Shown piece by piece: positions 46,201 through 56,800 of a stretch of 64,000 bases of DNA (its first letter is position 1; each line of letters begins with the position of its first letter). This stretch comes from Burhinus oedicnemus (taxonomy: Eukaryota; Chordata; Aves; Charadriiformes; Burhinidae). The notes under the pieces are model-generated. The model made no database searches and was not told the origin of the DNA. It was given only the letters and a program-made list of their open reading frames with translations. The position numbers were made by a program, and so were the translations under genes. The stretch lies in assembly GCA_008921705.1 (NCBI GenBank), contig VFFE01009068.1, positions 4,003,957 through 4,067,956 on the forward strand. Direction: 5' to 3'.

Positions 46201-48924
46201 TTGTAGGGGAATAATGCAAAAGTATAATAAAATTAAGTTTTCTTTAGATTATGCTGCAGTAATTTTTTTCCTAACCAGTGATAAGCTATGCCAAAAACAG
46301 ACCTAGTGAATGTGTATCTTAAATTTTCTATGTTCAATGACGTAATTTTTCTCCAGATTAGGTCCTTGAATCTCAACTCAAATATGGAATGAAAAAATAA
46401 CCAGTACCCAAATAAGTACTTCATTCTGAAAAACATTGTCTCATTTCATGTTGATAAACAAAATTTTGCAGCATACTTGACTCTCAGGAAAGGTCAGGCA
46501 TGAGTCATGTCATGATCCAGAAAGCAGCCAAACTGGGACTTATTATAAGACAAAACTAGTTATAGCAAATGATGCATGCATCCATTTTTATTTGCTTTGA
46601 CTGATTTAAAAAGAATAGGATATTGAAAAAAAATTGATGCTGGAAATTAATAGTGCACAAGTGTAAACTACAGTTTTCTTCCCTGTCGATGCACCTGTTC
46701 CACACTCTTATCAAACTAATAAAGGAAGCTATCAAAATATTTATGTTTCCTCATCACCAGTGGCCATTCAGTTAAAATTACCATAGTCAATTCCAGTTAT
46801 CTTAAAAGAGTCTGCAGCATTGCACATCCATATTTACATCCATGTTTATAATAATGGTGCTTCTAGATTTATCAAATCACTACTTTGATATCACCGTCAT
46901 CAGAAGATTGCCTAAGAACACTACTATGCTGGCACCATTATTAAAACTCCCTGGTATTAACGGTAGTACAGATGCTACTTCATTTGTGATGAACAAGGCG
47001 GCTAGTAAGTATAGGAAATGCCAACAGTCACTGTTGTTAATAGTTTATTGTCTGGTTACCAAGGCAATGTTACTCAAGTGTGACAATACAGGCAGGCAGA
47101 TTTTTGCTCTCCAAGAATCAAAACTTAATATACACCAAATTTTCAAAAAAGAGATTTGAGCAAGGTTTCCCAGGTAACTGCAAATACTATGTCCCAGGAT
47201 CACCTATGACATCATGTACAAAACTATCCCAGTCAAGCAGAGTCACGAGAAAAAATAAGCTGGCATTCTAGAAGGAAGAAAATCCAAGTGAGTAAACGCA
47301 ACTCCAACACCCAAGACAGACAAAGGTGACAGGAACTCAGCAATCAATTCTCTTTGAGGTTATCAGGGAGTGAACACCCTATATACAACAAACACCTGAA
47401 TTTCTACCTTTTTTTCTCCCAAGTTTTGATACTTAAAAATATATAAAGTGTGTTCTGAACTTAATGAGGTTTTTTTCCTAAAAACTAGAGGGCGGGAAGA
47501 GGTCACCATGTTTTGATGTAACTGCTAGTCATTCTCTGATACCTGAGCATTCCAGTTTTAAAAACTGTGATCTTCCGATTCCATAAACAGTCCCATATCA
47601 AATAGTTTCACACACAAAACAGTAAGTCTGTTTGGTGAAGTTTCACCAACATTTAAAGGTAACAGATACTCTGTAACTGTACAGATAAAGCCTTGACTCC
47701 TACATAATTAGTACTAATACCTCAAGAATAGTAGAAAGGATAAGCAACTCAGTCCTCCTGACCAAGTAAACTAAAAGAGGAAGACTAGGAGAGCATTCAT
47801 TTCAGATTACTAGATGAGGTGGGAGCGAGACATTTCCACACAAAATTCTGAACTGAGAAATCAAGCTGTATTTGAAAGCACCGTTCAACAAGAAAGCAGT
47901 TCAACCAGCTGGACAAATAAATCTGATGTACTCAACCAGACTCGCAATAAAGCCAGCTTTTAGCTTTTTGTCTCATCTGCTGAGAGAAGATCAAGTACAC
48001 TGCAACCCAGCTAAGTATATCTAACTCAAAGTTTTGGGGTTTTTTTTGCTTCCATTCAACATTGAGGTTTTGAAACCTGAAAAGTAGGTTTTTAGAGCAA
48101 GAAAAAAAAACAGGACTTTTACTTACTACTGATCATTACCCTGACATTTTTCACCTTTCATGTGGAAAAACCACCAATGCACCAAGAAAATAAAGGTTAT
48201 AGCAAGATTTATGACCGAACATTCTGCAGCTCTTTGTTAAGTTGAATATGACCTTTGGTCAGTTAACTGTATAACAAGTCATTCCCATAAGCATTTTGAT
48301 GACTCAAACATATAAATCCATTTTAAAATGGACTCATTTATTAAACACTACACGAAATTTATATTAACAAATACTTAGCTCATTACAGCACTAGAGGTAG
48401 AACAGTAATGACTTTAGGTAACTTTTATTTACAATTATGTGCCGTCAAAGGTTGGTCTTCAAATACTCCAAAATAAGATTTTTCCAAAAAGAAGTCTGTA
48501 TGGTGATCAGTTATTGCTTTAGATTATTCATTTTGCCAGAAAACCCTTATGACACAACATTGTAATATCCGACTTGAATATTCAAAAGGACATAAAAAGA
48601 CTAAACTAAATTCTTATTTTTCTATCCTCAGTTAGCAATTCTTGGTTCCATGTAGCTAAGGCACCTGGTAAAACCACTCTTAAAAGCTCTGAGGATCTCT
48701 GAGACCCTATTGCTATTGCAAAAGTAACACAGAGCCTATATTGTAAAGGAAGTAATAAAAAAAATAAGATGTACTTACAAAGCTAGGCTACTCAATACAT
48801 ATTGTACGTGCTCACATTCAGCTGGGAATGATACGCAGGCAGACGTGAAACAACAGAGCGCTGTCTGAAGCACCTGAAGCTGAGGCAAAGGAACCTGCCA
48901 TCTTCCAGCATAGTCTTCAACAAC
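28276..48924 (-). CDS. ZNF654: ZNF654 homologue, coding exons 2-9 (first coding exon missing)
   Basis: Eight minus-strand segments join in one frame: 48779-48924, 44121-44202, 42038-42173, 37722-37924, 36806-36945, 32600-32741, 28571-30884 and 28276-28283 (3171 nt, 1056 residues plus stop). Phases agree at every junction. Residues 1-480 form the helical N-terminal region shared with RLF and ZNF292 (VVEDYAGRWQVPLPQLQ, FFELRARYLIACERIPEAMA, DPEFWNF). Six C2H2 fingers follow at about 482-501, 509-529, 671-694, 712-732, 740-762 and 769-791, with an acidic, Ser-rich linker between fingers 2 and 3. A final C2HC-like finger (CGNC...H...C) lies near 1019-1042, and the protein ends LFGFDSDDESA, as in the human protein. 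It is a presumed nuclear DNA-binding protein of unclear targets. The initiating exon should lie in the 60.4-61.2 kb gap. Confidence 0.95.
28571..30884 (-). CDS. ZNF654: ZNF654 exon 8, zinc-finger exon
   Basis: Large exon of 2314 nt. Acceptor TTTCCTTTCTGCAG (AG at 30886-30885), phase 0. Perfect donor A|GTAAGT after 28571. It holds the end of the N-terminal domain (ICVEICGCALQLDL, FLPNDLEILRICALSIFFLE) and all zinc fingers. Reading through the donor would continue open for 47 further codons to a stop at 28425, giving a different tail if the intron is retained. Confidence 0.95.
30885..32599 (-). other. ZNF654 intron 7
   Basis: Donor GAA|GTAAGT. AT-rich, no repeat family or exon recognised. Confidence 0.6.
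32600..32741 (-). CDS. ZNF654: ZNF654 exon 7
   Basis: 142 nt. Acceptor CTGTTCTTATAG, entering with one base that completes Trp. Encodes DLIFIWSKLQLKSNPSKQVF and then VDQCYQLLRIATNVRVIFPF up to KVIKDE. Donor GAA|GTAAGT, phase 0. Strongly family-like. Confidence 0.93.
32742..36805 (-). other. ZNF654 intron 6
   Basis: About 4 kb, AT-rich, no exon or known repeat supported. Short minus-strand open frames at 34301-34501 and 35220-35420 lack matching splice sites. Confidence 0.55.
36806..36945 (-). CDS. ZNF654: ZNF654 exon 6
   Basis: 140 nt. Acceptor TAATTGTATAG, phase 0. Encodes HLLRTDCKSGIEIICNTEKE and onward to LQLCESFLVPQLQNGDMYCI. Ends with two bases of a Trp codon at the donor TATG|GTAAAT. 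Confidence 0.92.
36946..37721 (-). other. ZNF654 intron 5
   Basis: Donor GAG|GTATTG after 37722. Nothing else recognised. Confidence 0.55.
37722..37924 (-). CDS. ZNF654: ZNF654 exon 5
   Basis: 203 nt. Acceptor TTTTCTGTACAG, entering with two bases. Encodes NKYLSSENPLFFELRARYLI and then ACERIPEAMALIKSCINHPD, the most conserved helical repeat of the RLF/ZNF292/ZNF654 group. Ends QLFQE at phase 0. Confidence 0.94.
37925..42037 (-). other. ZNF654 intron 4, contains the 39352-39430 exon candidate
   Basis: About 4.1 kb, AT-rich. Apart from the alternative exon candidate, no coding or repeat feature is supported. A poly-G run (8 G) is at 39837-39844. Confidence 0.5.
39352..39430 (-). CDS. ZNF654: Alternative ZNF654 exon candidate (79 nt)
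   Basis: Minus strand: acceptor GGCTTTTCTTTCAG (AG at 39432-39431), then LSSLLSLYPEVLMDSENENF and SYGGLH, ending one base into a codon at CACG|GTACAT. Entry phase 0 and exit phase 1 are identical to the exon at 42038-42173, so it can replace that exon in frame; including both gives a premature TGA. An internal ATG (VL-MDSENENF) is in frame with exon 5 and could start a shorter protein. The peptide looks coding, but I do not recall it from the human protein, so it may be cryptic. Confidence 0.35.
42038..42173 (-). CDS. ZNF654: ZNF654 exon 4
   Basis: 136 nt. Acceptor TTTATGTGTAG, phase 0. Encodes ECQNLLNRYRNMNLELVTRI and then IRDGGPWEDPVLQAILKAKP. Donor TTAG|GTACTT leaves one base that joins exon 5 to give LVNKYLSSEN, as expected for the family. 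Confidence 0.93.
42174..44120 (-). other. ZNF654 intron 3
   Basis: AT-rich with short homopolymer runs. No exon or repeat family seen. Confidence 0.55.
44121..44202 (-). CDS. ZNF654: ZNF654 exon 3
   Basis: 82 nt. Acceptor CTGTTTTTTAG, entering with one base completing Leu. Encodes SFFELLLFFGKDEFYEDPLK and DILGSIQ. Donor CAG|GTAGTG, phase 0. Confidence 0.92.
44203..48778 (-). other. ZNF654 intron 2
   Basis: About 4.6 kb of AT-rich sequence. It contains an 11-C run at 44454-44464 and an 11-bp tandem duplication (AGTACTGAAAG) near 45639-45660. No exon or known repeat supported. Confidence 0.5.
48779..48924 (-). CDS. ZNF654: ZNF654 exon 2 (first visible coding exon)
   Basis: 146 nt. Acceptor GTTTTTGTCATTAG, phase 0. 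Encodes VVEDYAGRWQVPLPQLQVLQ, then TALCCFTSACVSFPAECEHV and QYVLSSLA, ending two bases into a Leu codon at the consensus donor TTT|GTAAGT. The match to the family start after exon 1 shows that only a short N-terminal exon is missing. Confidence 0.94.
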
Positions 48925-51021
48925 CTAATGACAAAAACGTTGAAATATAGATTATAATGGAAAACATTCTCTTTAGTCAGAAATAAGCAGTTAATACTGT
49001 ACCTGCTTTATCTCCCCTCCTTCTCCTCAGACTTAGGGTTTATAATAAAAAAAACCTGACCATTTTGTGTCATCAAACTAAAAAAATAAATAGAAACTTT
49101 ATGTCCTACATTATAAAAGACATACCACAAAGGACCTTCAACTATTGTTTTCATAGGGTAAGGCAGGAAATACTTCCTTCTTACATAGTATCACAGAAGA
49201 TATTACACTCTGCATTTAAATACAAGTTTTTATATTGCAAGAGGATACAAATTAGAGAATATGTAACAATATCCAGACAGTCCATTCCGGAACTTTAAAA
49301 GAGAGGAATGACTAGCCTGTGCTTTTGTAGCCTTTATGTCAGCAGGGAAAGGCACAAATATACAGTCACACTTTCTTCTCTGATCAAATAAGTAAATTTG
49401 GCCTTTTTTATCTATATGATGGAACTAAGGCTAATCATGCCCTGATCTACAGTTACAGAACTGCCCGACTATTTATAGAGAAACATGAAGACGAAATATA
49501 GGTGTTTTAACGGAGAAAACGGAGAAAAATCTTTGCCTGGTCATCTAGCCAATCTTGTTTGTATCAGTAAGGGCAAATTTCTGGCACTGCCTTTCCCACA
49601 TTGGGAGGCTCAATAACCCAGCACCATCTGATATTTCTACACGGGTATACCTACACTGAAGTCCTCTGAAACGCCCAGTCCATTTAGAGCACTCCACGTA
49701 TAAAACACACGGCACCAAGTTCAGCACAAAGCACAGCAATAAAACAGATGTCTGTAAGGGCACCCACCAATTCTGTGACAGACTAGTCATTACGCTGCAG
49801 TCCGCCAGCAAGTAGAAAGCCAAGGGCTTTGGGTTGTCTCTCCTCCTTTAATCAACAGGTAAGACCTGACTCATAGGCAGTATTCTAAGCAGAGACTGAA
49901 AACCGTATTTCTTCCACACTCTGTCACATAGCTTTTCTCATTGCACTACAGCCAGGCTCCCTGTGCTCACTTACTCTTGGCTTATTTCTTCCATCATAAC
50001 GGCACAGCTTCAATATAAGCAGAAGAGTGGACCTGCTGCTCTTCAGGGCCTAGGGCACTTTTCTCCAGCTGAGGAAACCTAACTGAGATCCCCTACATCC
50101 TGAGAAAGTGAGAAGCTGGTGGGGAAACACAATGCCATCAGCCATGCCATAAAGAAAAAGGTAAAACACTCCATAGCGTACAGAAGGAACAAGAAACTGG
50201 CTTCGAGAAAGCTATGAAGTGCCAATCCTAGTTACACCTGGGCACCTATCTCAAGATCCAGGCAAGCTAACAAAGCATACATTAAAGGAAAAATCAGATA
50301 CATCCCTCTTCACGATTCCTTTTTGACTTAAAAAGTCTGTGAATCCCACTTAGATTTGTCTAATTCCCCATGAACTAAATAAAGGACTTTTAAGTCAGGT
50401 TAAGTGGCCTACATTTTTAGTTCCAAAGCTGCATGCCTAACTTTGTTTAAGGCTCTGCAACATGAACAGGCCTGTGTCCCACTTCTGACAGTTTGGTTAT
50501 AGCTGCTCCAAAGCAAAGCAGTTACTGATAATGGGACTGGCAGGTTTTTTTTCTCCTCATGAACAACAGCTGAGACTGATTTATATTTTGGAAGTAGATT
50601 TTGCCTTCCCACCAATTTTATTTCAATAATTCCTGTTTGAAAATCTGTTAGCTTAATGCAGCAAATATCTAGGTCAACTGGAAGAGAATTAGCAGACTTA
50701 TACATAAATACTCTTTCTCTTACAAGGAAGAGTAAACACTCTATAAAATAGCAATGTCTCACACATCTATTGCAAGTTCTCTGAAATACTTTTAATGAGG
50801 TCACTTGCATCGGAAATCACAAATGCCTTAAGAGAAACAAAGAAGACAGAGAGAATGTCCTTTAGTGGCTTTAGTCTCCAAATGGCCAAACAAAGGTAGA
50901 ACTTAAACACCAGTTCCCACCATGGTGTTTCACAACACTTTGACCTGAGAGGCACAGTACAGGTATGTTCATAAATGAATTCAAGCAACAAGACAACAAC
51001 ATTGTGTTATGATACTGATTT

Positions 51022-51037
51022 CCCCCCCCCCCCCCCC
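51022..51037. repeat. 16-bp C homopolymer
   Basis: Uninterrupted C run (G run on the ZNF654 sense strand) in intron 1. Likely length-polymorphic and error-prone in sequencing. Confidence 0.9.
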
Positions 51038-51479
51038 TTGGTAGTATAAAGTGCTGTCAAGAACTGTAGAAAGGATTTATGACAGTGAGTGATGAAACTC
51101 AGCATACACAAGTGTGCAGTGGTACTTGGGGAACAAAACAATCCAAACATTTAATATGATGGCCTCCAAACTGACAGTTACCACCCAAGAGCAAGCCTGT
51201 GTTCCTATGGTAGATGTTTTAACTAAACATCACCACAATGCTCATCACAATGACGAAGAAAGCAAATTAAGTAATAAGACGAAACAAAGCAGAGTGTTAG
51301 CCACTCAAAACCATAGCATATCCCCACATCTATAAAACTGCATGCTATTTTTCTACCTACCCATTCCTATTTCAAAAGAGAATACAGAAGGCCTAAAAAA
51401 AGCTTCAATGGTAGGCAAGAAATGCTAAGTGGTGAAATAAATTTCACATAAGGATCAATGCAGCTAACTAGGACACTTC

Positions 51480-51720
51480 AGGATGTAAAGAAATGACAAG
51501 TGCAGGGGGGCACACACCAAACAAGGTTGGCAAGCAGGACGGAAATAAATTACAGGAGGTAGTTGTTCACACAGTGTGCAATTAAGCTGTGGAGCTGCTT
51601 ACTAAAGGGATGCTGTGGATGCTGAATGGCTACATGAGTTGAAAGAGGCTGCATGAGCTGAAACAGATATCCACCAAAAGTTACTAACTACAGTAGATTA
51701 GCTGAACTGAAAATAGTTAG
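51480..51720 (+). mobile_element. Old LINE-like fragment (CR1/L3 3' region type), low confidence
   Basis: The text around 51560-51625, with GTTCACACAGTG, AAGCTGTGGAGCTGCTTA and GATGCTGTGGATGCTGAA, resembles the 'TGTGGAACTC..GCCACAGGATGTTGTGGA' passage common in old amniote CR1/L3-type 3' regions. The copy is highly diverged and lacks a clear 3' tail. It contains a 19-bp tandem duplication at 51628-51665. Confidence 0.3.
51628..51665. repeat. Tandem duplication of 19 bp
   Basis: GGCTACATGAGTTGAAAGA (51628-51646) is followed directly by GGCTGCATGAGCTGAAACA (51647-51665), with 16 of 19 positions identical. Confidence 0.75.
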
Positions 51721-53784
51721 AAAGGGGAAAGTTACTGTATTTGCTCATCTCATTCTTTGGTTAGGCATACATGAACTTTTGATAAGATTCTGGTCCTAAT
51801 GTCAGTGTACTGCTTCTGCAAATAATCAGCATTCAAAAGGCATTCAACAAAGGCTTATGCTGAGGATAACAGTTAGACATTGTAGTCTCCGAAAGGTGCA
51901 GTCCTACTGCCCACAGTTTATAAAGGCCTATACAGTCCTACTAGTTGCCCTTGCTGCACCTACAGTGCTCATCTGAACCCAAAGCAAGCAAACTAACTGG
52001 CAGAGAACAGCCTACTCTACCAAAAAAAGCCATCAGTCACTGTCTGCATCAGCTCTCTGAACTGGCCCGCCACCCTGCTCCAGAAGTACCAGAGGGTACA
52101 GAAAGGAAGACCCCGCAACAGCAACATTGCCTTAGTTGGGCAGTTAGTCTGCAACTCCAAATGTAGCCACAAAAGATTTACAGCAACAGCTCGCCCCACT
52201 CCCCCCAACTGGTCAGGAACAATACTTTTTTTCTGAGTATGGATACCTGAAACCACGTATTCATCAGTCCCAGGAGGAAAAAACCCAACCAACCAACAAA
52301 GTCTAAAATTGGTCAATTCTCAGCAGACTTGCAACAATCACCAGTAAGAGATGCAAGGTGAGGGCAGGGAGAGTAAAAGGTAAACTATGTATGAAATAAT
52401 TTCCAAACTACACTGCGCATACATTCTATATGGAAGGGGGGCAGGGGGAAGCATGTTTGGTTTACAATTCTATGTACACTTCAATGTCTGTTTTTAAGTG
52501 CTCTTATGGAATAGCTTTTTCTCTAATAGAATTTTTTTGTTCAAAATACTCAACATGACGTACTTCGAAACAGGACTGTAAACCTGAACACAGCTAAAAG
52601 TTTATACAAAAAGAACCCCCAAAGCAAACAAAAAAAACCCCACAAAACTTTACTACTTCTGGTATTTACAAGCAAAACAAGAGTAGAAGGGACATGCATA
52701 CATTCACCCTCATGTTGCCAAGTTGTGTCATCAGAGCGCTTCAGAACATCAGACAGATTATGCTGCTTAAGTCCTAAATGCTTTATTTAAAGTTTATGTT
52801 TATCAGCACATTTTTAACAAGCACATTAATTTCAATGTAATGAAGCCAGCCAAAGAAGAAGCCCATAACAGTGTCAAAACAAAGTGGCCTGTTCCTTGTC
52901 CAACACACAGTGCAGAAAACCAGAAGGAAGGTGACATTCTTATATGACTTTCTATACCATTCCCCTCAAGAATTCTGTTAGGTGCAATTTTTATATACTT
53001 AAAGACTCTCCATGCATCATTCCCCTATCTGTCTTTATCTTTTAAATTACTGCCATCCACGAAGAGATTGTGGGGCATTTTGTCTTCCCTTTCTCATTCA
53101 GTACAGACACTGAAAGGGACTGAAGCATCTTTCTGACACACTCCCATTCAACTCCACCTTTCTCCCACACCAGTACACTACTTCCCCTTCTTTAATATGC
53201 TTGAGTAACTCAGAGGAAGATACATGATTCAGTTGTGTCCTATTGAATGCAAAATCAAGAACAGATTTATCAGTCTCCTATAAGAAGTTTCTAAGCATGC
53301 GACTAAAGCAGCTAACTCCCAAAATAACAAGGTAGAAATTAAAGACCTGAACTACTGTAAAACTAATTTTCCCTGGAATAGTATGTTTTAACTGATTAAA
53401 TATACACATTTATTTGAAGTGATTAAAAATATATATATATAAAGTGATTTGACTAAATTCCAAACACTCAAGAGAAATAACACTGCAAATAACTAGATTT
53501 GCAAGTATGTGGGACACAAGAAACAAATGTTTTATGCAAACTTAAGTGTTAGGCCTGAAGTTGCTACAGCTCTTCCTGTCCCTCCTCACAACAAAAAACA
53601 AACTAAAAAGAAAAAGAAACAAGTCCCACCAACTTTAAAGTTTTGTCATAGCTAGGATTTTAAATGAAGTTACTTCCATAACTTTTTGTGAGATTTAACA
53701 GTAAAGGAAGTCACCATAGGATTAAAACCACAACAGTTTTGTGAGTACTGCTGTTCATAGTTTTCAGAAAAAGAAAGCTAGTTG

Positions 53785-53835
53785 GCAAATATAGTGATTG
53801 TCATTTATTATAATAAGCAAATACAGTGGTTGTCA
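53785..53835. repeat. Imperfect direct repeat, 19 bp, 32-bp period
   Basis: GCAAATATAGTGATTGTCA at 53785-53803 and GCAAATACAGTGGTTGTCA at 53817-53835 differ at two positions. Confidence 0.7.
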
Positions 53836-56800
53836 CAGAAGAGAATGAACCAAAAAGAATTTAAAATGCAAAGCAAAAAAGGGGCCTGTTAAAAAAAAAA
53901 AAGTTTCCTGAAAATTAAAACCCATTATTAAAAGCAACACCTACCATGTTCAGTAGAAGTACCAGAGCAGCTTGGATACCAAGTTCAGTTCTAGAAAATA
54001 ACTTGAGTAACACTAAATTTACGCTACCTGGAAACATCAGAAGAAATAATCACACCTTTTTTACTGTCTTTTTAACCTATTTAGTGGATGATGAGCATTC
54101 TGTTCCATCTCTGCATACAATGAAGCTAACTGTGTCTTTACAAAAAAGGATTCCATTATCCAATGGAATTGAGTAGAAGAGGCCTTAAGATTTTAATATA
54201 ACACAAAAAATTATTTAACAGATACAAGTTTAAAATGGTTTTACATGGTGTAACTAAAAAAAAATATTGTAAGCAATGGCTTTACTGCAATTCACATGTG
54301 AATATTACATAAGGAGTAACCAAACATAATCACACTTCTGGCAAAAGAAAAAACATCACCCAGCAACAGCATGACACATCCTATGAGACAAGTTTCTGCC
54401 AAAGCTCTACCCTTAAAGCTAAATTCTTCCCCCCACCCTTAATCATTGAAATCTCACCCATCTCCTCAGCCTGCTTGAGGCAAGAAAAATATCCTAAGTC
54501 TGGGTTCCATATCCTCATTACATTCAGCTACCCAAAGAGCCAGTTTCCATACATACTTACAGTCTGCCACTTGCACAACAGTGAAAACTATGTATTAATC
54601 CTAGAAAAGCAGTTTTGCCTACTTCTAGCACTGTAGTAAATGTGCCTGTGTAAGGTTTTATGACTGAAAGATAAATATTTATATTCAAAAGAAGTAATAT
54701 TCATCTTCACCTTTTGATTAGCACCCCCTAAAGTGAAAGACAACTAATTTAAGGAATTGTTTTGATTATGTATCGGAGAGAGAAATTACAATCTTGTGAA
54801 CACACACATGAATGCCGTATGTCCAGATCATCAGTGATATTAGTAAAAAACAACTTAAGATGCATCTCAAGTAAAAAATACAATTAATTCTTTCCCTCAT
54901 CTGAACAACTGCTACTGTTGTTCCAAGGTGGGGTCATTTACCCAGTGTGCAAGATGCCAGTGTACACACAGAGCAGAGGTATTTATTTATATCATTTCTG
55001 CACAGAGATGGGTGCCAGGTGGTAATCCACAAAGCTACCTAAAAGAACTTATCTTTTTGATTTTTGCATTACCTACTGCAGTAAGTGTGCCTTTTCTAGC
55101 TTGAAAAAGCCCGTGTAGCAAGGCTATCGACGGACTATGTTAGAGAAGCAGTATTCAATGAAAAACCTTTTCAAGTATAAAAACCTGCATCTCCTTTATA
55201 AGCTACAATCTTGATGTATTTTTCCAAGCAAAACTCAAAAGCTTATTTTCATACAAAAGCTAAACTTTGAGACAATGCGTTAAAAACCAGAGAAGTCTGA
55301 AAGTGTGAAACACAAAAGTTACGAAGAAGTGGAAGGAGAAAAACATTACAAAGATCAAGAGAAGTGCATAACATTCGTACACGTGTGCAGTACTTCCTTT
55401 TTTTGAAACACTAACTCCTTAATTGCACTTTTAAACCAGGGAGATTAATCCTCAGGGTAAAGCTAAAAGGACAGCAGGCACAAAAGCTGACGAGAAGCCA
55501 GTACAAAAAGAGAACTGAGTGTGTGAATAAGAAAGACTTTATAATGTTAATGACAAGACAAGAGCACTGAAGACTGACTCCTTCAGCCTACCGATCTGCA
55601 AATAAAGAGGTCGCCAATCAGCTACTGTTGCGAATTCTCCCAAGAAGCTGACTGAAAACAGCCAAATGCACTACATATACCACAACTTAGTCTTGTATGA
55701 TAGTGGCTTATCAGGTTTCCCATCAAGTGTCAAAGGAAAGAGTGCCACCACCTTACGCAGGACACCCTTCTTTGCAGACAGGTAAACCCTCAACTGAACC
55801 GAACGCTCACACTTGGCATTCAGCTTGGGAGTAAACACGACGTGGTGCTCGCCACAGCTATTTTCTACGGATTTCCTTTTAAACCTGACTTCACTTGAAT
55901 CTCAAACCGCACAATACTAAACTGCTAACTAGCAAATAGAATATGCTTGTTTTCACCAGCCAAGCATGGAAAAGAGACCCAGTAAATATGGAACACAACA
56001 AGTTAATTTTAAAATTTAAACTGTTTCAAGTATTTATGGTATTCTTTGATACACAGATAAATTTAGTTACTGCAATGTATGATTTGTCCTTTACAAGCTT
56101 TCATGTAACTAGGAATGTCACACATTTAAAAACCTGAAAAACATCAGTCACGTAAGTAAAAAATGTGACTTTCAGTGGTGCTCACAAACTTTGAACCATT
56201 AACAAGTATAAAGCATATTTATTCAGGAAGCTACCAAAACCAAACCAAAACAAAAAAATCAAAACACAACCCCTAGAACATCACAAATCAAAAGAAAATA
56301 GAGGGTTAAAAACAACAACTTATACCTTCTCAGAGAACTAAGCTTCAAAGGAATTGAAGAGGTCACTTTCCACTACTAGTACTCGTGAGCAAGATTTCTG
56401 TAGCTAAACTTTAAAAGGGTGTATGGAGAGCAACTATGGATCCCAAAGGTCCAAAAAGTAGTAAAATAAGTCTGGCATAACCTAAAGGGCTGGCGGGTTT
56501 TTTGGTATAAAAATATAAAAGCAACTTAACAACTACTGACTTGAAGTTCAAAGTAAGAGTCAAAAGCTAGTACTTTCAAATTTAAGCACATAACAAAAGG
56601 TGTGAAAATGTATTAATCCCAAAATCAGAAGAACAAACATTCAAAGAGATGTATACTTTTCTACTTTCATTCCCACAAAGCAAGACAGATAACAGTTGAG
56701 TCATACACCCCGGTATTATTTTTGTCTACTAAAATAAATCCAGGAAACACTATCTTCTCTAGTGTGTTGCTAAATTTTAATTCTCAGCTTTCAGCTTTAT

